Source: Scilla litardierei (taxonomy: Eukaryota > Streptophyta > Magnoliopsida > Asparagales > Asparagaceae). From it: DNA of 64,000 nt. The stretch covers positions 32,450,418 through 32,514,417 of the forward strand of contig CM061132.1 in assembly GCA_030789695.1 (NCBI GenBank). The letters run 5' to 3'. Below, in pieces: positions 1 to 10,590 of the stretch; position 1 is the stretch's first letter, and the number at the start of each line of letters is the position of its first letter. The notes beneath the pieces are model-generated. The model searched no databases and was not told the DNA's origin. It saw only the letters and a program-made list of their open reading frames with translations. Both the position numbers and the translations under genes were made by a program.

Positions 1-36
1 TGGGTGCTAGCTTAATGAAAAAAGAGACGGTTAAAA

Positions 37-445
37 GAGTTGATCAGGACTGCAATCACAAGATTTGCAACCCACTTTATTGTATTGGAAGCTATCTACG
101 TGCATCTGGATGATCCAAAAAGAATGATCACCTCAAGAGACTGGTCTGAAAACTTTCCTAAGCTCAAACCAAATGATGGGACTGTTGCAACTAATGAGTA
201 CAACATAATGATTACTTCTGACAAGACATCCTTAATGTTATCAACGTATTTGAGCTACTGCTGGAAGTTCTAAGAATGATCGACATTGATTATTAGGACG
301 AGATGTGTTATTTTTATGAGGCCACAGACCATGTAAAAGAAGAAATAAAAAAGAATATTGATAGAAGATACAGAAAATGATGGAACATGATCAACAAAAT
401 ATGGGATAAACAGGTACATCAAAATATTCATGTCGTAGGTAAATG
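37..445 (+). pseudogene. hAT (DUF659-type) transposase fragment, central part
   Basis: Reading from about 37 gives ELIRTAITRFATHF, which matches the conserved 'TRFAT-F-tL' segment of plant hAT transposases of the DUF659 group. A SRDW segment follows. After a stop and frame changes the same family continues with EATDHVKEEI and NMINKIWDKQ, matching the usual 'R W--qlh-plH' region. The open part is only 77 codons. In-frame stops (TAG near 295, TGA near 380) show that it is dead. The protein would have cut and joined the transposon ends in the nucleus. Confidence 0.75.
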
Positions 446-848
446 CTCTATATTTTTATTTTATTTTCGTTAAACTTAATGTGATACATATCATTTATAT
501 ACATGTTTTACATGTTATTTTCTGAATCCTCGTTTCCAATACTCTATCATAGCAACAAATGACAATGAGACACTCGTTGGAGTTAAACATGTGATTGAGA
601 AGTTGAAACCAGCCATATCGAGGCAACGTGAAACTACATTAAGATATTCATGTCGTAAGTAAATACTTTATTTTTTTATTTTTTAGTTAAACTTAATGTG
701 ATACAAATTATTTATTGACATGTTGTAATTCAGTTACAGGTTATTTTCTGCATCCGCGTTTACTCTACCAAAGACAATGAGATGCCGGTTGGATTTAGAC
801 AAGTAGTTGAGAGGTTAAAACCAGACATCTTAAGGCAACTTGAAATAG
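423..848 (+). repeat. imperfect tandem duplication, period about 220 bp
   Basis: Two copies start with ATTCATGTCGTA (near 425 and 645). Both run through a T-rich stretch and AAACTTAATGTGATACA, and both end with GGCAACxTGAAA. The copies contain transposase-like coding (ACAATGAGA..., GTTGAGAxGTTxAAACCA). This is a local duplication inside the decayed hAT gene. Confidence 0.75.
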
Positions 849-1199
849 ACTGTGAGATAAATGATTTTCAAATATTTTTATTTTGATACATGATTTGATA
901 CAGTCGTTCACATTCTGAAAGTATACATGATAATTGTATGTAGAGTTATACAGGATTAAAGTTGATGCATTAGCTCCCAAAAGATATGTTTTCCATAAAC
1001 TGCTTTACATTTTTCGACCAATAAAGCTATAAAATAAAACTTTTATAGCTGAATGGTGACCAATCATTGGGAAAGAGCAATCTTCAAATTTTACACGCTT
1101 AATTGTGCATGTTTTAAGCCAAACGATCGCTTCTTCAAACTATGAACGAAACCAGACCACATTCTCACTTATTCACACAAACTAGTAACAGGTTAAACA

Positions 1200-1916
1200 A
1201 TGAAAAATCTTAAAAAGCTAGTTTATATGCATTATAATATGAGGCTGAGACAGACACTGAATAGAACAACTGATGATCAAGTGATTGTCTTGAATCAAAT
1301 TTTCTACAAGGACGATCAATTGAAGAAAGGGACCAAGAAGACAAAAGACATGTTGCTCGATGAAAGAGACAATCCTTGGTTGAACAAAGCGCTTGCGGAA
1401 GCAGAACGGACAAAAAGCAATCAGCCGCGACCAAGTCGGAGCCAAGTGAATCTCACCTATAAGCGAGAGAAGATAACAAGTCGATGAGAATGAGATGATG
1501 ATTCATCTCCTGATGAACAAGGTCTTACAGATGAAGCTTGTGGTACTTCGAATTACAGAGCTTCGGAATACAATCGTCATACGCAGAAAAGTGAGGACCA
1601 TGCTTATGATACAATGCATTCATATAGGTATAGAGAACATGATAGGCATCATCAAAATAAAGAAAAGAGGAAATGATACCTAGTTAGACAAGCTGATTAT
1701 CACATGTATCAACGTTCTGATTATTATGAAGGTTATGATAATCATGTCATTGATGAATCGTATTACAATGGATATGTAGACAGTCATGATTATTACACAC
1801 CGTACAGACACTTTGATAGCTATGCAGATTATGATAATCAATACATGTATGGTTCAAATGTCATTGGACAGTCAAGGCAAGTCTTTTATCGAGCTGAGCT
1901 AGCCCTCCGCATATAA
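1200..1916 (+). pseudogene. hAT transposase C-terminal fragment
   Basis: The frame from 1200 gives LKKLVYMHYNMRLRQ followed by DQVIVLNQIFYKDDQ and a DERDNPWLNKAL tail. This matches the end of the hAT dimerisation region ('kLVyvHyNmrLr ... DPidl-hIF-eDDpL'). A Tyr/Asp-rich tail in another frame (1704-1916) may be the variable C-terminus. Frame changes and a stop at 1485 separate the parts. The spacing to the fragment at 37-445 fits one gene with decayed introns. Confidence 0.65.
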
Positions 1917-2310
1917 TAACACGATGATATCATTTTTAAGACCGAAATAGATACAATATTGATATCCACATTACTACTCTGCACCACAACCAGATGAAAA
2001 TAACTTAAAATTAGATTTTTGTATCTTTTGCTTCATTTTATTCATTTTTGTATTATACGGCCATATTTACGCCTCATTATTTTTGTATTGTTATTATTTT
2101 ATATTAATAAAATAATTAAAAGCAAGCTGGGGTCCCAGAGAATTTTCAGTTAAAAATTGTGTAATAATATATCGAGTATAAAACATCGTATAACTTTATA
2201 TATAATACATCACTAAGTGTACATACATATTTAAAATATCTTCAAAACTAAAACTGATACCCAAAATGAGACTACTGTTATAGACAAAACAAAACGAAAC
2301 TTTGAAACCC
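1917..2310. other. non-coding 3' part of the hAT element
   Basis: AT-rich sequence with no open frame, between the last transposase-like codons and the GAAAC-rich subterminal repeats. I see nothing else in it. Confidence 0.4.
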
Positions 2311-2311
2311 C

Positions 2312-2390
2312 TGAAACAAGCGAAACTGAGCGAAACCTAAAATTTCCCGGAAGACTGAAACCGAAACTGAAACCGAGATCTATAACCTTG
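2312..2390 (+). repeat. hAT right subterminal repeats and terminus
   Basis: A cluster of CGAAAC, CTGAAAC and ACCGAAAC motifs ends in ATAACCTTG. The MITE at 23319-23909 ends the same way (CTCAAACCTTG) with the same preceding GAAACCTAAA block. Such repeats near the ends are typical transposase binding sites in hAT elements. That function is inferred here. Confidence 0.6.
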
Positions 2391-4967
2391 GTTTACGTAA
2401 TGGCTCCTTGTATCTAATTTAAATCTACAGTTTGAATCCACGTGTAAGGTGATAGGCTTACATCTCAAAACTCATGTATCTGACAACATATCCAAAACAT
2501 ACTTCCGTTAGGATAAATAAATACTTTTCTTCGAACGAGTGACCTCTATCCTAAGAAAATATCTGAGGGGTCTATGATCTTTCGTCAGAAATTCATTTTA
2601 AAGAAACTACTACAAATCCTGAATCCTAGAAGCATTATCCACACTAATCATAATAACAACATCTACCACATATAAGATCCGCCTTCTTTGATGCCGTCTG
2701 ATATCAAATATCTCACAGAATCTGCAAAATACCCAAACTAATCTTTTGGTAGCTGCTTCAGGACGTACAACTTCTTCAATTTGCGCGCGCACGCACGCAC
2801 ACACCCCCCCCCCCCCCCAAGCAACAAAACCTGATGGTTTTTGCATATGTATATCTTCAAAAATACAGTTAACGAACGCATTCTTGACAATCAACTAGTG
2901 CAAAAGCAAGTGATAAGTGACAAGCAGAGATATTAATAAATACAACATGGTTATTTTCGCAATTGGAGAGAATATCTCCTGATAATCTGGCATGTCTGTG
3001 AATAATCTTTAACAACAAGCCTGGCCTTCAATCAAGCTAAGGAATCATCAGGATTCAACTTCACTATATACACCCATTTGCAACCAGCCACTTTCTTACC
3101 TAATGGAACATGTATAAAATCCTAAGTTTCATTACGTCCACTACATTTATCTCATCTAACATTTGCAGCATGCTAACATGTAAATGATAAAGCTTCTACA
3201 ATAGACTTGAAAGTTTGGTGAGAATCAATAGAAAAGAGAAAACTATGTATTGTTAAGATAGATGGGTATAAGACATGTTTGTAAAAAGAATAGGTTGTGC
3301 AAGAACAAGAAGTTTTCTACAAGCAATTGGATATCCAAATCATAAACCAACGCACCTTCATTTGTAAAGATTCCAAAAGGAGGATCTGACGAGGAATATG
3401 CCATACAGTCTTCGCGTAAAGAAGCAGAAGCACTAGAAGCTTAGCCTCGATCATACAACTAAGTCCTAGTTGTTTTTCGTTGTTGATACACTTGTGTAAT
3501 CTTTGATTTTATCGATGGCAATAGATAAAATAAAAAACTTATCATCAATGTTGGGGTTTAGTATTTGTTCAGGGTCTCTAAATTTGGTAAAGTATGATTA
3601 AGACTAAAAGAATTTAACATCAACAGACACAGAAGACTATTTGGTTATATGACAGTGAAAGTTAGTCCTTCTATGTACGAGAGTACCCAAAACACATTTT
3701 AAAGAATAAAAATCAAATTTAGGATCATCAGAATATAATTATGCATAAAACAAGCACATCTAAAAACCTTGAATGATAAAGGAAACAACTCAGCCTAAGA
3801 AAACCAGTGATAAAAAATTTTACAATTATGCACAGAGGAGGGTATACAATTAATAAGATAACGAACAGTTAAAATAGCATCAGTCTAAAAAATCTTTGGA
3901 ACATTTACATATATAACAGAAGTGTCCGTGCAACCTCAATAAATATTTGTTTTTATGTTCTGCCATCACATTTGGTTGAGGCGTGTGCGGGATGATTGAT
4001 AAATAATTTCAAATTCTGACATAAAACATGCAATCTGATGATTAAAATATTCTTTTAATATTATCATTCTGTAAAACTTCAACAAAAATATCAAATTAAT
4101 TCTTTATTTCAGCAAAAAAAAACTCTATAAAATTGCAGACATTTTATATCTGTTTTTCATTAAGTAAATCTAAGTTAAACATGAAAACCATCCATAAATA
4201 TAACAAAATATCTAATACAAATATATACTCGATACGATAAGGTACACATACATTTTGAATGAACCAGCTCAAGAGATTTCTAGGCAAACTTCTTGGATAC
4301 ATGGTGGTATTTTTTTCTATTGATAAGACTCACATTCTGTACTAGATAAACTTTCAAACTCAGACCGCAAAGTCTCAAATTTTGAAGACCTAGATAAACC
4401 TAATTTGTAATGCATGATGAAGGGGTCGTAACGTCAGAGCAAGCCAATGATTTGGGTTTTGCCTACATGTGATAAAGACAGCCAATCTCACGCCCTATAC
4501 CAATCGTCCTTTTCGTTCCAATCTTCTGAAATACATAATGATCAGGAAAGAATGTAATATCACAGTTTAAAGAACCTATAAACTGATTTATAGAAAGAAA
4601 ATTAAATGAAAATTTAGGCAAATCTAAGACAGATATCAAAGGCAAAGAAGCGTCATTAATAGAGCTAACATCTGTAACAATGGATGTGAAACAATATGCT
4701 AGTGTCAATGTTTGACTACAAGTGAATGGATAGAAAAACCAATATACCCGACTCCATAATTAATAGTCAGAGCTCCCCTGAATCTATTGCCCACGTCTAA
4801 CGATTGGATGTAGGAGCATGCAGTTGGATTACCTGATCTGGCTAGAGTTGCAGTGGGAGATGATGGATGCAACTAAGCTTCACGAAATATCTGAAACATC
4901 TAATACTTGCTCACTCATTGTCGAACATCTAGACATTCCTGTATTGGAAAGAGTCTTCCTGGGAAGT
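2391..4967 (-). pseudogene. copia pol fragment: protease, integrase, reverse transcriptase
   Basis: In minus-strand order. Protease near 4790 reads WAIDSG, the copia active site. The open frame 4708-4463 (81 aa) matches the pre-integrase segment, with FPFNLLS-like and SLNCDITFFPDHYVFQ stretches. The integrase core near 3910-4000 reads PHTPQPNVMAEHKNKYLL, i.e. the 'TPQQNGVAERKNRHLL' motif. The integrase tail near 3570-3710 starts KCVFW. Reverse transcriptase begins near 3100 with KKVAGCKWVYIVKLNPD, continues with KARLVVKDYSQT, PDYQEIFSPIAK and the open frame 2894-2610 (IVKNAFVNCIFEDIHMQKPSG), and ends near 2400. Many stops and frameshifts show an old copy. Confidence 0.85.
2783..2818. repeat. 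GC/AC/poly-C simple repeat
   Basis: Alternating GC, then CGCA and CA units, ending in a run of about 16 C. It lies inside the copia reverse transcriptase and produces an artificial glycine run in the minus-strand frame. Confidence 0.9.
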
Positions 4968-5341
4968 TGATGGGTTTCAGGTGTATACCCGAAGGAATGG
5001 CCGCACCCGAAACCCTCCCGCATAGCCACGCGCGCACCCCTCTCCCTCATGGGCCGGTTTAGGGTTTGAAAGGGTATTTTGGGTAATTGTTCTTAGGCCG
5101 GTTTCGGGTTTGGAAGGGTATTTTGGGTAATTGTTTAGGAGGTTGTTTATTTTTAAGCGAGGGCTAGCCGTCGCGAGGGTTTCATGCTATTATTGATATT
5201 TGAGTGATTCCATAGATTAGACGAGTGCGGACGTCCTCTCATTGGCGTCTTGGAAGGAGAATACACCTCTCTTGTATTCATTTATCTAGGTTTGTGACAC
5301 TTTTCTCTATAAAAATTGCAACTTTATTCTCGGATCTATCA
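4968..5341 (+). repeat. R1 5' LTR
   Basis: Starts TGATGGGTTTC and ends GGATCTATCA. Its partner is 10588-10917. It is 44 bp longer than the partner because a unit with GGCCGGTTT and GGGTATTTTGGGTAATTG occurs twice (5052-5091 and 5096-5135). CTCTATAAAAATTGC near 5306 is a TATA-like promoter element close to the end. Confidence 0.9.
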
Positions 5342-5343
5342 AT

Positions 5344-5356
5344 TTTGTATCAGAGC
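5344..5356 (+). promoter_or_regulatory. R1 primer binding site (initiator tRNA-Met type)
   Basis: TTTGTATCAGAGC lies 2 bp after the LTR end. The canonical plant iMet primer site is TGGTATCAGAGC, so one central base differs. Confidence 0.75.
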
Positions 5357-5368
5357 ACGTGACGATCC

Positions 5369-5773
5369 ATGGCGGCACCAACAACGAGATCGACGGATAA
5401 ATTCGACATTTTAGAGGGAAAATTCATGGAAGAAATTGAAGGGGTGAAGAAATCACACGAAGAGACGATGAAGGCGATGAAGTCATTGGCGGATTCCATC
5501 AATTTATTGGCGGCGAATCAATCAAGGCAAGGAGAACAATTGACGAAGCTCCTCTCCCAAGGGTTGACGAGTCACCCCGATGGAGAAAACCCTAATTTGA
5601 AATCAAAGGCGGTACCTTTGAAGAAGGGGAAGGAGAAAGAAGATGATTGGGATGCGGATCGGCCTTATGTGGAGGGATCATACGAAGGGGAAGATGGGGA
5701 TCCGTGGAAGGAAAACTACATGAAACCATCAGGCGAAGGGCGGAAGAAGCGAAAGGGGGGACGGCGAACCTAG
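5369..5773 (+). CDS. R1 gag N-terminal segment
   Basis: This 134-aa open frame starts 13 bp after the primer site with MAAPTTRSTDKFDILEGK and continues as a helical, charged segment likely to form a coiled coil (residues about 10-70). Similar gag starts are seen in R2 (17250, MAQGTRATIEEKLQ) and in the short element at 31935 (MATTRSKDRIDALEEM), so this is a shared gag N-terminus. The frame closes in a GC-rich linker. The capsid part lies further on in another frame, so the gag is broken. Confidence 0.7.
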   Translation: MAAPTTRSTDKFDILEGKFMEEIEGVKKSHEETMKAMKSLADSINLLAANQSRQGEQLTKLLSQGLTSHPDGENPNLKSKAVPLKKGKEKEDDWDADRPYVEGSYEGEDGDPWKENYMKPSGEGRKKRKGGRRT

Positions 5774-6065
5774 TCGCCGCCCCCACAAGCGGCGAAGAAC
5801 AGAGGGGCTCCCCACGGAGCCCCTGGAAGACGACAGGGGGGCGGCGCACCTCCCAGCACCGCCAGGGGCCGACGAACACCTGACGGCCCCCGCTCCGGGC
5901 CGCGGGGGCCTGGAGAATTACCGCCAGGGCCCGACGGCCCTGGGGAGCACCGCCAGGGCCCCGCGGCCCTTGTACAACCCCGCGGGGGCCCTGAGCAGCA
6001 TCGCCCAGGTCCCGCGGGGCCCCGCACCCCCGTGGTGCCTTCGCCAGGCCACGATGGCCTTCCGA
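5760..6065 (+). repeat. GC-rich degenerate repeat linker inside R1 gag
   Basis: Repeated GCCAGGGCC, CGACGGCCC and CCCGCGG units, very GC-rich compared with the flanks. It lies between the gag coiled coil and the capsid region. Equivalent GC-rich blocks sit at the same relative place in R2 (16550-16920), TRIM1 (25380-25730) and TRIM2 (32290-32420). Confidence 0.75.
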
Positions 6066-6123
6066 CGCCTTCGGCGAGCAGCGGAGGCGAGCACAGTAGG
6101 TTGAGAGGGGTTTTCCGCCGTAT

Positions 6124-7391
6124 TTGGAGGATCTAACTTGCGATTTTGGTGGTGGATTTGACCCTGAGAAGAGTCAGTGGTACTATGACGATGAAGGAGG
6201 CTATGTGGCTGAATTCGGAGATGATGCGGCATGGGATGACTTTGAGGGCAGGCGTGGGGCCTCCGAGGGGACTATGGTGACGGCAGAGGAGAGCCACCTT
6301 AGCAGTACGAGACTCAGGACAAGAGGCGACAGCACTATCGCCAGCGTCGCCATCCAGAGGGGAGGCCCGATCACGGACACTTTGATGGGGACTACAGGGT
6401 ACGAAAGTTGGAGTTGCCTCTATACAGGGAAGAGGATCCACATTACTGGCTGTTCATGGGGGAGAGGTACTTTACAGTGCACCGCATGACAGATGCTCAG
6501 AAGTTGGAGGCAGCCGCTATTTGCATGGAGGGGAGAGCTCTGGGTTGGTACTAGTGGAAGGAGAGGAGGCAGCAGATTCGTGACTGGGAGGAGCTAAAGG
6601 ACCTAATTCTGGAGAAGTTCAAAGATCCCCGCCTGAGAAGCCTTTACGAGCAGTTATACACCCTCAGGCAGGATGGACCAATACGGGAGTACATTGAGAG
6701 GTTCGAGACTTTGGCGGGGAGAGTACACGACGTCTCAGACGAGTCACTAGAGGGCACCTTCCTGAAGGGGCTGAGGCCCAGTCTTCGAGTCGCAGTGAGA
6801 CCTTACAAGCCCAGGGGGCTTTCAGAGGTCATCAAGATGGCGCAATTGGTAGAGAACTCCCGAACAGAGAATAAGAGAGTCGGGAGCAGCTACAATGGCC
6901 AGATACAGAAGAGCACCTCGTCGGGAGCAGGCGGAACGGGGGTCACCACTGGGGCAGGACTGGCTAGCAGGGAGAAAGCGGGGGAGAGGAGTAGCGCCCC
7001 CGCAGAAGGACAGTTCAGAGGGATGTCTGATGCAGAGATGAGAGAGAAGCGTCAGAAGGGCCCGTGCTTTAAGTGTGACGAGGGGTTCACTCCAGGCCAC
7101 AGGTGCATGGGGCGCAAGTTACAGATGCCGCTACTGGAGGACGACGAGGGTGAGGACGTCGAGGACGAGAGCGCTGAGCAGGAGGAAACCGAGGGCCATC
7201 AGTTAGACGTGGCAGATGTGTCCCTTAACTCCGTGGTAGCGTTCACACCGAACCACACCATGAAGTTAGGGGAGATCGACGAGCAGGAGGTGACCGTGCT
7301 GATTGAAAGTGGGGCGACACACAATTTCATCTCCAGGAGAGTGGTGGACCAGCAGGGACTGCAGCTGACCGACTGCGGGGCTTCAGTGTGA
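6124..7391 (+). pseudogene. R1 gag capsid, zinc knuckle and protease
   Basis: Capsid (Retrotrans_gag-like) sequence runs from about 6390, with RKLELPLY, AAAICMEGRALGWY and ILEKFKDPRLRSLYEQLYTL. A TAG at 6552-6554 interrupts it between GWY and WKE. The open frame 6711-7391 holds the end of capsid, a zinc knuckle CFKCDEGFTPGHRC (about 7065-7107) and a protease segment LIESGATHNFIS. The catalytic Asp of the family motif LIDSGATHNFIS is Glu here (codon 7305-7307), so the protease is expected to be inactive. The frame ends at a TGA at 7389-7391. Confidence 0.85.
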
Positions 7392-9741
7392 TGATGGGGA
7401 CGGGTGAAGAAGGAGAGTAGACGGGGAGTCTGCAGGGGGTGGTGCTGACCCTACAGGGGATACATGTGATGGCGGACTTATTACCTTTAGATTTAGGGAG
7501 CACAGATGTCATCCTGGGTATGACATGCTTGCATACGCTGGGAGAGATGATGGTGAACTGAAAATTTCTGCGGATTGAATTCCAGGATGAGGGGAGAGCG
7601 GTCACACTCCAGGGGGATCCTAGCCTTTGCAGAGTGGTAGTGTCACTGAAGACCATGCTGAGGACCTTACAGACCGAGAGAGGAGTGTACTTGGTTGAGT
7701 TGTACACCATGACAGAGGAAGGAGGCGCAGAGACCAGTGGAGAGCATACTTTACCAGGAGAGGTACATCAGATGTTGGCGCAGTTTGAGGAGATCTTTCA
7801 GGAGCCTCGGGGTTTGCCACCGCCGAGGGACCATAAGCATGTCATAGTACTGCAGGAGGGAGCTTCCCCCATCAGTGTCAGACCCTACCGATACCCAGCA
7901 CTAGAAGGATGAGATTGAGATGATGGTAGCCGAGATGGTGGAGGCGGGAGTGATTCAGCCTAGTGTGAGCCTATTCTCCAGTCCCGTGCTCCTGGTGAAG
8001 GATGATGGGAGCTGGCGTTTCTGTGTGGACTACCGAGCATTGAACAAAGAGACAGTGCCAGATAAGTTCCCCATACCGGTGATAGACGAGCTCCTGGACG
8101 AGTTACATGGGGCAGTCTGGTTCAGCAAGATTGATCTCAAGTCAGCTACCATCAGATCAGGATGCGACGGGGAGATGTGCCCAAGACGGCGTTCAGGACA
8201 CATGAGGGCCACTACGAGTTCCTCTTCATGCCATTTGGCTTGACAAACACACCGGCCACCTTCCAGTCCCTTATGAACAAGGTATTCCGTCCGTACCTGA
8301 GGCGATTTGTACTGGTGTTCTTTGATGATATATTGGTGTACATTCGCACATTGGAGGAGCACTTGGACTATCTGCATGTGTGTTTAAGGAGTTGCAGTAC
8401 CATCAGCTAGTGGCGAACAGGAAGAAGTGCTTATTTGGACAGCCACAGGTAGAGTACTTAGGACACGTGGTGTCAGCAGATGGGGTCGCAGCAGACGGGG
8501 TCGCAGCAGACGGGGGAAAGATAGCGACGATGTTGGACTGGCCGCGGCCCACCACCCTCAGGGGGTTACGGGGGTTTCTAGGCCTGACAGGTTACTACCG
8601 CAGGTTTGTAGAGGGATATGGACGATCGCCTGGCCTTTAACAGAGTTACTTAAGAAGGATCAGTATCACTGGGGGGAGGAGGCTACCGCAGCATTTGATG
8701 CCCTGAAGAAGACCATGACGACCGTTCCAGTGTTGGCGTTACCAGACTTTTCCAGGCCCTTTGTAGTAGAGGCAGATGCGTCAGGGCATGGGCTAGGAGA
8801 AGCGCTGATGCAGGATAAGTGATCCATTGCATACTTCAGCCAGGTGTTGACAGCTAGAGCCCGACTGCGGTCGGTATACGAGAGAGCTGATGGCCATAGT
8901 CTTGGCAATTCAGAAGTGGAGGCCGTACTTGTTGGGGCGGAGTTTCCTTGTACGCACAGATCAGCGAAGCCTGAAGTACTTACTAGAGCAGCGGATGGTA
9001 GCAGAGGAGCATCAGAAGTGGCTGCGAAAGCTGATGGGGTACAGATTTGAGATCGAGTATCGACCGGGACTGGAGAACAAGGCGGCTGATGCCCTATCAC
9101 GGCGAGAGGAGGCGGAGTTGGCCGCACTAGTAGTGTCCGTACTTCAGGACTGGGGGCCGCTACAGTCGGAGGTGGAGCAGGATCCTTAGTTAGCAGGCAT
9201 ATGAGAGGCTCTTCGGCAGGGATCGACTGAGTTTCCGGGATATTCTCTTCACGATGGGCGGCTACTATATTGGGGGAGACTGGTGCTACCGAGGACATCT
9301 GCATATCTACCGGCCATACTCCAGGAGTTTCACAGCAGTGTTGTAAGAGGACATTATGGGGTTCTCAAGACCTACCAGAGACTGGCGAGGGAGGTCTACT
9401 GGAAGGGGATGAAGAAGGAGGTGGCAAGGATGGTGGCAGAGTGTGACGTGTGCCAGCGTCATAAATACCAGGCGATGTCCCCAGGAAGACTACTACAGCC
9501 GATGTCCTTGCCAGATCGAGTATGGAAGGACCTCTTCATGGACTTCATAGATGGGATGCCGAAGTCGGGTGGATATACCGTCATATTCGTTGTGGTTGAC
9601 CGCCTCAGCAAGTATGCGCACTTTGTTCCGCTTCGGCATCCTTACAGCGCAGTATCGGTGGCAGAGGTATTTTTGAGGGAGGTCATTCGTCTGCATGGAC
9701 CTCCAAAGTCCATGGTCTCGAACCGAGACAATGTATTATAG
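7392..9741 (+). pseudogene. R1 pol: RT, RNase H and integrase core, broken
   Basis: RT starts near 7980 with [23 protein letters not shown] (one Lys lost) and breaks at about 8140. It resumes at 8162 with [21 protein letters not shown] and VFFDDILVY (active-site Asp pair kept). RNase H carries FVVEADASG; TGA at 8820 breaks it, and it resumes in 8890-9189 ([22 protein letters not shown]). Integrase 9283-9741 has the HHCC finger ([12 protein letters not shown]), [15 protein letters not shown] and ends in VSNRDNVL then TAG. A 15-bp unit GGGGTCGCAGCAGAC is duplicated at about 8484-8513. Confidence 0.9.
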
Positions 9742-10032
9742 AGTAGATTCTGGCAGGAGCTTTTCAGGCTGCAGGGAATGGTGTTGAAACGAAGCACGAC
9801 CTACCACTCTCAGACCAATGCACAGACAGAGGTGGTCAACTGGAGTGTCGAGACTTACCTACAATATTTTATTTCAGACAATCCCAAGGAGTGAGCGCGT
9901 TGGCTAGCATGGGCGGAGTACTGGTACAAGTCCTAGCACACTGCAGCTCAGACAACACCGTTCAGGATTCTTTATGGCAGGGACCCTCCTCACTTACTAC
10001 ACTTTGGTCAGGACTCGACACTCGTTTCAGAT
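9742..10032 (+). pseudogene. R1 integrase, central broken part
   Basis: Continuation of the integrase in changing frames. TTYHSQTNAQTEVVNWSVETYLQ-like sequence with Gly and Asp changes from 9795 matches STAYHPQTDGQTEVVN in R2. A TGA near 9892 and a frame change precede the next open frame. Confidence 0.75.
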
Positions 10033-10590
10033 GTGGAGCAATATTTGGCGGAGAGGGATCAGATTTTAGAGGAACTGAAGCTTCATCTGGCTAGAGCTCA
10101 ACATGTTATGAAGGCGAGGGCAGACTTACACCGCAGAGATGTGCAGTTCGCAGTGGGAGACATGGTGTACTTGAAGCTGAGTCCCTACAGGCAGCGATCT
10201 TTGGCTCACAGGCGGAATGAGAAGCTAGCGCCGCGTTATTTTGGTCCTTTCGAGGTTGAGGCGAGAGTGGGACCGGTCGCGTACAGGCTGAGATTACCCC
10301 CAGGATCGGTTATCCACCCGGTGTTCCATGTTTCACAGCTTCGACAGGCAATAGGAGATCACACCCCTTCTCCCACCCTTCCGGATACATTTACAGCAGA
10401 TATGGAGGTGCGGCTGGAGCCAGAGGCACTGAAGGGGATACGTAGAGGGCACACTGGAGAGCGTGAGGTCTTGCTGCAATGGAAGGGATTGCCCGATCAC
10501 GAGAGCACGTGGGAGGCTATGGACGTAATGGCGCAGCAGTTTTCAAACTTCCACCTTGAGGACAAAGTGGTTCTTTGGGGGGAGTATTGA
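10033..10590 (+). CDS. R1 integrase C-terminus with chromodomain
   Basis: This 185-aa open frame begins within the integrase and contains DMVYLKLSPYRQRS, PRYFGPFEV and YRLRLPPGSVIHPVFHVSQL, the conserved C-terminal part of chromovirus integrases. A chromodomain follows at residues about 135-175, with EVLLQWKGLPDHESTWE. Chromodomains guide integration to marked chromatin. The frame ends FHLEDKVVLWGEY at the start of the 3' LTR. The preceding frames are broken, so this is a leftover domain and not an independent protein. Confidence 0.85.
   Translation: MEQYLAERDQILEELKLHLARAQHVMKARADLHRRDVQFAVGDMVYLKLSPYRQRSLAHRRNEKLAPRYFGPFEVEARVGPVAYRLRLPPGSVIHPVFHVSQLRQAIGDHTPSPTLPDTFTADMEVRLEPEALKGIRRGHTGEREVLLQWKGLPDHESTWEAMDVMAQQFSNFHLEDKVVLWGEY
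10569..10587 (+). promoter_or_regulatory. R1 polypurine tract
   Basis: GGTTCTTTGGGGGGAGTAT directly precedes the TGATGGG start of the 3' LTR. This is the expected primer site for plus-strand synthesis. Confidence 0.7.

Larger units (their letters stand above)
1..2390 (+). mobile_element. decayed hAT transposon, 3' part (left end outside window)
   Basis: Transposase remnants on the plus strand (about 37-445 and 1200-1916) are followed by a run of GAAAC/ACCGAAAC subterminal repeats at about 2312-2385 that ends in ATAACCTTG at 2390. The last 60 bases closely match the right end of the complete hAT-type MITE at 23319-23909, so 2390 is taken as the element terminus. The copia reverse transcriptase homology begins immediately after 2391, so the hAT appears to sit inside that copia copy, with 2391-2398 (GTTTACGT) as the candidate 8-bp target duplication. 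Its partner would lie left of the window, so this remains untested. Confidence 0.7.

Noticed and set aside
2610..2894. 94-codon minus frame with a Gly run as an independent gene
   Set aside because: It is part of the decayed copia RT; the Gly run is a poly-C slip product.
8666..9304. 212-codon minus-strand frame
   Set aside because: Antisense shadow of R1 RNase H and integrase.
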